Source: Pediococcus sp. (GTDB lineage: Bacteria; Bacillota; Bacilli; Lactobacillales; Lactobacillaceae). Taken from it: a stretch of DNA of 11,074 nt. This document shows, piece after piece, positions 6,800 to 11,074 of this stretch. A model generated the notes under the pieces. It made no database searches and was not told the DNA's origin. It worked only from the letters and a program-made list of their open reading frames with translations. Location: contig JALAGR010000147.1 of the NCBI GenBank assembly GCA_022712335.1, positions 1 through 11,074 on the forward strand, written 5' to 3'. Both the position numbers and the translations under genes were made by a program. Within the stretch, counting starts at the first letter, position 1. Each line of letters begins with the position of its first letter.

Positions 6800-7336
6800 T
6801 TATTTACCTGTTTTACCTTCTTTACGGCGAACATATTCACCAACGTAACGAACACCTTTACCTTTATATGGTTCTGGTGAACGAACGGCACGGATTTCAG
6901 CAGCTAAATCACCAACACGTTGTTTGCTGATACCACTGATATTGATGTGTGTGTTGTCAGGAACTTCAACCTTAAGGTCTTCAGGAGTTTCCATTTCAAC
7001 TGGGTTTGAGTAACCTAAGTTTAAGATCAATGTCTTACCTTTAAGTTGTGCACGGTAACCAACACCGATTAATTCAAGTTTCTTATCAAAACCATTTGTA
7101 ACACCTTCAACCATATTGTTGAAGTTAGCGCGTGTAGTACCATGTAATGCACGCATTTTGTTATCGTCATTTGGACGATCAAATGATACGACGTTTCCGT
7201 CAACAGACATTGTAATGTCTGAACTCATTGTACGTGTTAATTCACCCTTAGGTCCTTTAACAGTTACGACGTTTCCGTCTTGTTTAATTTCAACACCAGC
7301 TGGAATTTCAACTGGTTTTCTACCGATACGGCTCAT
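6800..7336 (-). CDS. rplF: 50S ribosomal protein L6 (uL6)
   Basis: A 178-residue protein, full length, made of two similar alpha/beta domains (about 1-80 and 83-178). L6 binds helix 97 of 23S rRNA near the sarcin-ricin loop and the factor-binding site. It begins [17 protein letters not shown]. Conserved parts are GPKGELTR near residue 30 and the C-terminal [21 protein letters not shown], which carries the RNA-binding motif. ATG at 7336 follows AAGGAGG. It lies between rpsH and rplR in normal spc order. No oddities are seen. Confidence 0.98.
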   Translation of the reverse strand: MSRIGRKPVEIPAGVEIKQDGNVVTVKGPKGELTRTMSSDITMSVDGNVVSFDRPNDDNKMRALHGTTRANFNNMVEGVTNGFDKKLELIGVGYRAQLKGKTLILNLGYSNPVEMETPEDLKVEVPDNTHINISGISKQRVGDLAAEIRAVRSPEPYKGKGVRYVGEYVRRKEGKTGK

Positions 7337-7362
7337 TGAACGGCACCTCCTTATCTAAAAAA

Positions 7363-7761
7363 TTACCAGATGTAAGCTAATACTTCTCCACCGATTTTCT
7401 TAGCACGTGCTTCTTTATCTGTGATTACACCTTCAGAAGTTGAAATGATTGCGATACCCAAACCATTCAACACTTTAGGAACTTCGTCAGATTTAACGTA
7501 TGAACGTAATCCAGGTTTTGAAATACGTTTCAAACCAGAGATAACTCGTTCGTTATTCTTTCCATATTTGAGGAATACACGAATGATGCCTTGTTTGTCA
7601 TCTTCAATATATTCAACATCTTTGATAAAACCTTCATTCTTAAGAATTTCGGCCATATCCTTTTTGATTTTTGATGCAGGTACTTCTAAAGATTCGTGGC
7701 GAACCATGTTCGCGTTACGAATACGAGTAAGAAAGTCTGCAATAGGATCTGTCATAGACAT
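7363..7761 (-). CDS. rpsH: 30S ribosomal protein S8 (uS8)
   Basis: A 132-residue protein beginning [19 protein letters not shown] and ending [12 protein letters not shown], both diagnostic. S8 binds the central domain of 16S rRNA (helix 21) and is a primary assembly protein. In E. coli S8 also represses the spc operon by binding near the rplE start, but I see no evident copy of that site before rplE here. A second ATG two codons in is less likely, because the first ATG (7761) has the better-spaced AAGGAGGG. The Ser/Gly-rich [13 protein letters not shown] segment (about 106-118) contacts rRNA. Confidence 0.98.
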   Translation of the reverse strand: MSMTDPIADFLTRIRNANMVRHESLEVPASKIKKDMAEILKNEGFIKDVEYIEDDKQGIIRVFLKYGKNNERVISGLKRISKPGLRSYVKSDEVPKVLNGLGIAIISTSEGVITDKEARAKKIGGEVLAYIW

Positions 7762-7796
7762 TCAGTATTACCCTCCTTTGACTCTGATTTCTTTTT

Positions 7797-7982
7797 TTAC
7801 CAACTAGCTTTCTTCATACCAGGAATTTGTCCTTCATGAGCTAATTCACGAAGGCAAATACGGCATAAATGGAATTTACGGTATACAGAGTGTGGACGAC
7901 CACAACGTTCGCAACGTGTGTATGCTTGTGTTGAGAACTTAGCTGGACGTTCGCTCTTTACAACTAATGATTTTTTAGCCAA
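7797..7982 (-). CDS. rpsZ: 30S ribosomal protein S14 type Z (uS14, zinc-binding form)
   Basis: A 61-residue S14 of the short zinc-binding type, located in the head of the small subunit. The zinc site is Cys24, Cys27, Cys40 and Cys43 in the CERCGRP...LCRIC pattern, and the tail is [11 protein letters not shown]. The start is TTG at 7982, giving (M)AKKSLVV, with AGGGAG eight bases upstream. Many Firmicutes also carry a longer zinc-free paralogue (rpsN) elsewhere that replaces this one when zinc is scarce; none is in this window. The gene may be called rpsN or rpsZ in annotations. Confidence 0.97.
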   Translation of the reverse strand: MAKKSLVVKSERPAKFSTQAYTRCERCGRPHSVYRKFHLCRICLRELAHEGQIPGMKKASW

Positions 7983-8000
7983 TTTGTTTGCTCCCTTCGC

Positions 8001-8543
8001 TTACTTTTCGAATGGCATTCCGATTTGTGCCAATAGTTCACGTGATTCTTCATCAGTGTTTGCAGTTGTAACGATAACAATATCTAAACCACGAACACGG
8101 TTAACATTATCAAAATCGATTTCTGGGAAAATCAATTGTTCGCGTACACCTAATGTGTAGTTACCGCGACCATCAAAGGCTTTGCTACTTACACCACGGA
8201 AGTCACGAACACGAGGTAATGAAACGTTGACTAACTTATCTAAGAAGTCATACATTCTTTCGCCACGTAGTGTAACCTTAGCACCAATTGACATACCTTC
8301 ACGAAGACGGAATCCAGCGATTGACTTTTTAGCCTTTGTAACAAGTGGCTTTTGACCTGAAATAAGTTCCAATTCTGCAACTGCTTCATCTAAGTTCTTA
8401 GAGTTAGTAACTGCATCACCGACACCCATATTCAAAACGATCTTTTCAATCTTTGGTACTTGCATAACTGATGTGTAGTTAAACTTTTTAACCAAATCAG
8501 GTGTGATTTCGTTAACGAATTTTTCTTTTAAACGATTTGCCAT
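8001..8543 (-). CDS. rplE: 50S ribosomal protein L5 (uL5)
   Basis: A 180-residue protein of normal length. L5 binds 5S rRNA in the central protuberance, contacts P-site tRNA and forms a bridge with S13. Signature segments are [16 protein letters not shown] (29-44) and [21 protein letters not shown] (about 72-92), the loop facing the P site. The C-terminus [12 protein letters not shown] is also typical. ATG at 8543 follows GGGAGG. It lies between rplX and rpsZ. No truncation or unusual residues are seen. Confidence 0.98.
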   Translation of the reverse strand: MANRLKEKFVNEITPDLVKKFNYTSVMQVPKIEKIVLNMGVGDAVTNSKNLDEAVAELELISGQKPLVTKAKKSIAGFRLREGMSIGAKVTLRGERMYDFLDKLVNVSLPRVRDFRGVSSKAFDGRGNYTLGVREQLIFPEIDFDNVNRVRGLDIVIVTTANTDEESRELLAQIGMPFEK

Positions 8544-8570
8544 GAATATTGTTTCCTCCCTTCGTTTAGA

Positions 8571-8882
8571 TTATTTGTCGATACTCTCGCCAGATTTTTT
8601 TGATACTCGTACTTTCTTACCATCAACAGTTTTGAAGCCAACACGTGTTGGTTCATTTGTAGATGGGTCGATAAGCATTACATTTGAAACATCCATAGGT
8701 GCTTCAACATCAAGAATTCCACCTTGAGGATTTGCATTGTTAGGCTTTTGATGTTTTTTAATCATGTTAAGGCCTTCAACAACAACACGGTTCTTTTTAG
8801 CAAGGGTTTGTTTAATGGTACCTTCCTTGCCTTTGTCTTTTCCGCTAATTACGCGAACTTTGTCGCCAACTTTTACGAACAT
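8571..8882 (-). CDS. rplX: 50S ribosomal protein L24 (uL24)
   Basis: A 103-residue protein, within the family's 101-105 range. It is an early assembly initiator binding the 5' domain of 23S rRNA close to the exit tunnel. The KOW motif is visible in [19 protein letters not shown] (residues 5-23), followed by [19 protein letters not shown]. The segment [20 protein letters not shown] is conserved. ATG at 8882 is preceded by AAGGAGG. It follows rplN with a gap of about 30 bases. Confidence 0.98.
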   Translation of the reverse strand: MFVKVGDKVRVISGKDKGKEGTIKQTLAKKNRVVVEGLNMIKKHQKPNNANPQGGILDVEAPMDVSNVMLIDPSTNEPTRVGFKTVDGKKVRVSKKSGESIDK

Positions 8883-8914
8883 TAATGGCGCACCTCCTTC
8901 GTTATGATGGTTGA

Positions 8915-9283
8915 TTACAATACTTCAGGAGCCAAAGAAACGATCTTCATGTAGTCCTTGTCACGTAATTCACGTGCAACTGGGCCAAAGATACGAGTTC
9001 CTTGAGGGCTCTTATCATCTTTAATTAATACTGCAGCATTTTCGTCAAATTTGATGTATGAACCATCAGCACGGTGTGCACCTTGTTTTGTACGAACAAC
9101 AACAGCTTTTACAACGTCACCTTTTTTGACAACGCCACCTGGTGTTGCTTGTTTAACAGTAGCAACGATAATGTCACCAATGTAACCAAATTTAACACGG
9201 GAACCACCCAATACTTTAATAACCAACAGTTCACGTGCTCCAGAATTGTCAGCAACTTTCAAACGACTCTCTTGTTGGATCAC
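8915..9283 (-). CDS. rplN: 50S ribosomal protein L14 (uL14)
   Basis: A 122-residue protein, the standard length. L14 forms an inter-subunit bridge with 16S rRNA helix 14 and docks the silencing factor RsfS. It begins (M)[17 protein letters not shown] and ends with the conserved [18 protein letters not shown]-like and [19 protein letters not shown] segments mark the beta barrel. The start codon is GTG at 9283, with GGGAGG upstream; relatives often have ATG here. It lies between rpsQ and rplX. Confidence 0.97.
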   Translation of the reverse strand: MIQQESRLKVADNSGARELLVIKVLGGSRVKFGYIGDIIVATVKQATPGGVVKKGDVVKAVVVRTKQGAHRADGSYIKFDENAAVLIKDDKSPQGTRIFGPVARELRDKDYMKIVSLAPEVL

Positions 9284-9329
9284 AGTTAGTGTCCTCCCTT
9301 CAATTTTGTATCAGAATACGAAACATGAG

Positions 9330-9596
9330 CTAGATAATAACTGCTTTTTCAACGACATCAAGCAAACGGAATCTCTTTGTAGCAGACAAAGGTCTCGTTT
9401 CCATAATTGTTACGATATCGCCCATCTTAGCAGTGTTGTTTTCATCATGTGCCTTATATTTCTTTGAGTACTTTACACGTTTACCGTAAACAGGATGTGT
9501 CTTGTAAGTATCGATTTGGACTGTAATAGTCTTATCCATCTTGTCAGAAACTACACGTCCTTGATAAACCTTTCGTGCGTTACGTTCTTCACTCAT
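9330..9596 (-). CDS. rpsQ: 30S ribosomal protein S17 (uS17)
   Basis: An 88-residue OB-fold protein that binds the 5' domain of 16S rRNA and is a primary assembly protein. It starts [20 protein letters not shown]. The family signature region [19 protein letters not shown] is at about 37-55, followed by [20 protein letters not shown] near 59-78. ATG at 9596 follows a GGGAGG Shine-Dalgarno sequence. It lies between rpmC and rplN as in other S10-spc junctions. Confidence 0.98.
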   Translation of the reverse strand: MSEERNARKVYQGRVVSDKMDKTITVQIDTYKTHPVYGKRVKYSKKYKAHDENNTAKMGDIVTIMETRPLSATKRFRLLDVVEKAVII

Positions 9597-9622
9597 TGAT
9601 TAAGTCCTCCCTTCGTATTCTT

Positions 9623-9817
9623 TTACTTGTTTAATTCTTGTTGACGTAGAGCAGTTTTGATTCGAGCAATGTTCTTACGAACAGCTTTAAGGCGAGCAGT
9701 GTTTTCAAGTTGACCTGTAGCCAATTGGAAACGTAGGTTGAATAACTCGTCCTTATACTCTTTTTCCTTATTGATCATTTCGTCAGTGGTTAATTCATTA
9801 ATTTCTTTAGCCTTCAT
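9623..9817 (-). CDS. rpmC: 50S ribosomal protein L29 (uL29)
   Basis: A 64-residue, mostly helical protein at the exit of the peptide tunnel, where it contributes with L23 to the docking site for trigger factor and the signal recognition particle. It begins [14 protein letters not shown] and contains [20 protein letters not shown], the family's hallmark. An in-frame GTG four codons earlier (9829) would give [10 protein letters not shown], but it overlaps the GTAGGTGG Shine-Dalgarno-like sequence, and relatives begin MKAKEI, so ATG at 9817 is preferred. The start lies inside the end of rplP (11-base overlap), which suggests coupled translation. Confidence 0.95.
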
Positions 9818-10241
9818 CTGATTCGCCACCTACTTCCTCGCGTTCGATAATCTTTGTCTTAACAGGAAGTTTCATTGCTGCCAAACGTAGAGCTTCGCGA
9901 GCAACTTCTTCAGGAACACCTGCTACTTCAAACATAACCTTTTCGCGTTTTACTGGTGCAACCCAGCCTTCTGGAGTACCTTTACCATTACCCATACGAA
10001 CACCCACACCTTTAGATGTGTATGACTTATGAGGGAAAATCTTAATCCAAACTTTACCGCCACGTTTCATGTAACGTGTCATTGCGATACGAGCAGCTTC
10101 GATTTGACGGTTAGTAATCCATGATGAAGTTAATGCTTGTAAACCAAATTCACCAAAAGCAACTGTCTTGCCGCCTTTAGCAGCACCACGCATACGTCCA
10201 CGATGTTCGCGACGATGTTTTACTCTTTTAGGTACTAACAT
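9807..10241 (-). CDS. rplP: 50S ribosomal protein L16 (uL16)
   Basis: A 144-residue protein, normal for Firmicutes. L16 contacts A- and P-site tRNA near the central protuberance and joins late in assembly. Its diagnostic parts are [19 protein letters not shown] at the N-terminus, [20 protein letters not shown] (about 55-74), [20 protein letters not shown], and the lactobacillar-looking tail [13 protein letters not shown] at 10241 starts two bases after the rpsC stop, and its GGAGGG Shine-Dalgarno sequence is formed by the last codons of rpsC. The 3' end overlaps rpmC by 11 bases. Confidence 0.98.
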
Positions 10242-10243
10242 GC

Positions 10244-10915
10244 TTATTTCCCTCCTTGTTCTTTAGAGTTTTTCTTTGCATCCTTTGCTTCAGGTAAAAT
10301 TTCGCCACGGTAGATCCATGTCTTAACACCAAGTTGACCGTATGTAGTACGGGCTTCAACCCAAGCGTAGTCCACATCAGCACGAAGTGTGTGAAGAGGA
10401 ACTTTACCTTCTGAGTAGCGTTCTACACGGGACATATCTGCACCGTTTAAACGACCTGCAACTTGTGTTTTAATACCTTTAGCACCTGAGCGCATTGAGC
10501 GTTGCATTGCTTGCTTCATAGCACGACGGAATGCAACACGTCCTTCTAGTTGAGCAGCGATGTTTTCACCAACAAGTTTTGCTTCGAGATCAGGTTTCTT
10601 GATTTCGACAATGTTGATGTGAACACGTTTGCCAGTTAATTGATTTAGTTGATTACGCAACTTTTCAACTTCTGATCCACCTTTACCGATAACCATACCT
10701 GGTTTAGCAGTGTGAATTGAAATGTTTACACGATTTGCTGCACGTTCAATTTCAACAGTAGATACAGAAGCATCAGCAAGTTGCTTTGCGATAAATTCAC
10801 GAATCTTGATATCTTCGGCTAAGAACTTTGAAAAGTCTTTATCAGCATACCATTTAGCTTGCCAATCACGAATGACACCAACACGGAATCCATTAGGATT
10901 TACTTTTTGACCCAC
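10244..10915 (-). CDS. rpsC: 30S ribosomal protein S3 (uS3)
   Basis: A 223-residue protein of the mRNA entry channel, with S4 and S5 part of the ribosome's mRNA helicase site. The N-terminal KH type-2 domain carries the IGKGG loop at residues 76-80. The C-terminal domain contains [20 protein letters not shown] near 158-177, and the tail is [10 protein letters not shown]. The start is GTG at 10915 (GTG GGT CAA), giving [13 protein letters not shown] as in relatives. Its AGGAGG lies within the last codons of rplV and the stop of rplV is only three bases upstream, so the two are probably translationally coupled. Confidence 0.98.
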   Translation of the reverse strand: MGQKVNPNGFRVGVIRDWQAKWYADKDFSKFLAEDIKIREFIAKQLADASVSTVEIERAANRVNISIHTAKPGMVIGKGGSEVEKLRNQLNQLTGKRVHINIVEIKKPDLEAKLVGENIAAQLEGRVAFRRAMKQAMQRSMRSGAKGIKTQVAGRLNGADMSRVERYSEGKVPLHTLRADVDYAWVEARTTYGQLGVKTWIYRGEILPEAKDAKKNSKEQGGK

Positions 10916-10918
10916 GCG

Positions 10919-11074
10919 TTATCCCTCCTGTTTTTCTGATACTACAACTGTAATATGACTTGTACGTTTGTTAATTGGTGATGCAGAACCCTTAGCACGT
11001 GGACGGAAACGTTTTAACGTTGGTCCTTCGTTAACAAAGACTTTGCTAATTACCAAATCTTCACGATCCAAATC
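10919..11074 (-). CDS. rplV: 50S ribosomal protein L22 (uL22), C-terminal part
   Basis: The last 51 codons of L22, cut by the right edge of the window; the whole protein is about 115 residues. The visible part runs from [17 protein letters not shown] through [20 protein letters not shown] to [14 protein letters not shown]. The [13 protein letters not shown] segment is the beta-hairpin that lines the peptide exit tunnel near the macrolide site. The Leu-Lys-Arg there is present, so no resistance-type deletion is seen. The end of the gene carries the Shine-Dalgarno sequence of rpsC. The start and upstream genes (rpsS and others, expected) are outside the window. Confidence 0.96.
   Translation of the reverse strand, partial: DLDREDLVISKVFVNEGPTLKRFRPRAKGSASPINKRTSHITVVVSEKQEG

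Noticed and set aside
1-11074. A mobile element, CRISPR array, defence system or other new gene system
   Set aside because: All coding sequence is accounted for by conserved housekeeping genes in standard order; no direct repeats, terminal inverted repeats or foreign genes were seen.

Overview
The window is a long stretch of the S10-spc-alpha ribosomal protein supercluster of a low-GC Gram-positive bacterium. Every gene is read from the minus strand, so the biological order runs from the right end to the left end. The protein sequences, the type-Z (zinc) S14, the zinc-ribbon adenylate kinase, the lack of map between adk and infA, and the ecfA gene after rplQ all suggest a lactic acid bacterium, probably Lactobacillaceae. 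I cannot name the genus from the sequence alone.

Layout in transcription order: rplV (C-terminal part only), rpsC, rplP, rpmC, rpsQ, rplN, rplX, rplE, rpsZ (S14), rpsH, rplF, rplR, rpsE, rpmD, rplO, secY, adk, infA, rpmJ, rpsM, rpsK, rpoA, rplQ. After an intergenic region of about 185 bases comes the N-terminal third of an energy-coupling factor ATPase gene, ecfA1/cbiO. The genes are tightly packed, each with a strong Shine-Dalgarno sequence. rpmC overlaps rplP by 11 bases and secY overlaps rplO by one base. Several genes use GTG or TTG starts (rpsC, rplN and infA GTG; rpsZ, rplR and ecfA1 TTG).

Together the genes supply large- and small-subunit ribosomal proteins, initiation factor IF-1, the RNA polymerase alpha subunit, the SecY translocation channel and adenylate kinase. 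This is the usual coupling of translation, transcription, secretion and nucleotide balance in one growth-controlled cluster.

Three things stand out. First, rpsE, which encodes the essential protein S5, carries an in-frame TAA at codon 56 where the family has Glu; the rest of the frame is intact. Second, an RNA structure lies directly after rplQ: a 20-position stem closing a branched 54-base loop and followed by eight U. It matches the position and taxonomic range of the published 'L17 downstream element', and an extended -10 promoter for ecfA1 appears to start just after it. Third, SecY has Trp at the place of the functionally important Arg357 of E. coli SecY. I see no mobile element, CRISPR array, tRNA, rRNA or unknown gene system here. 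No gene-free stretch exceeds 300 bases.
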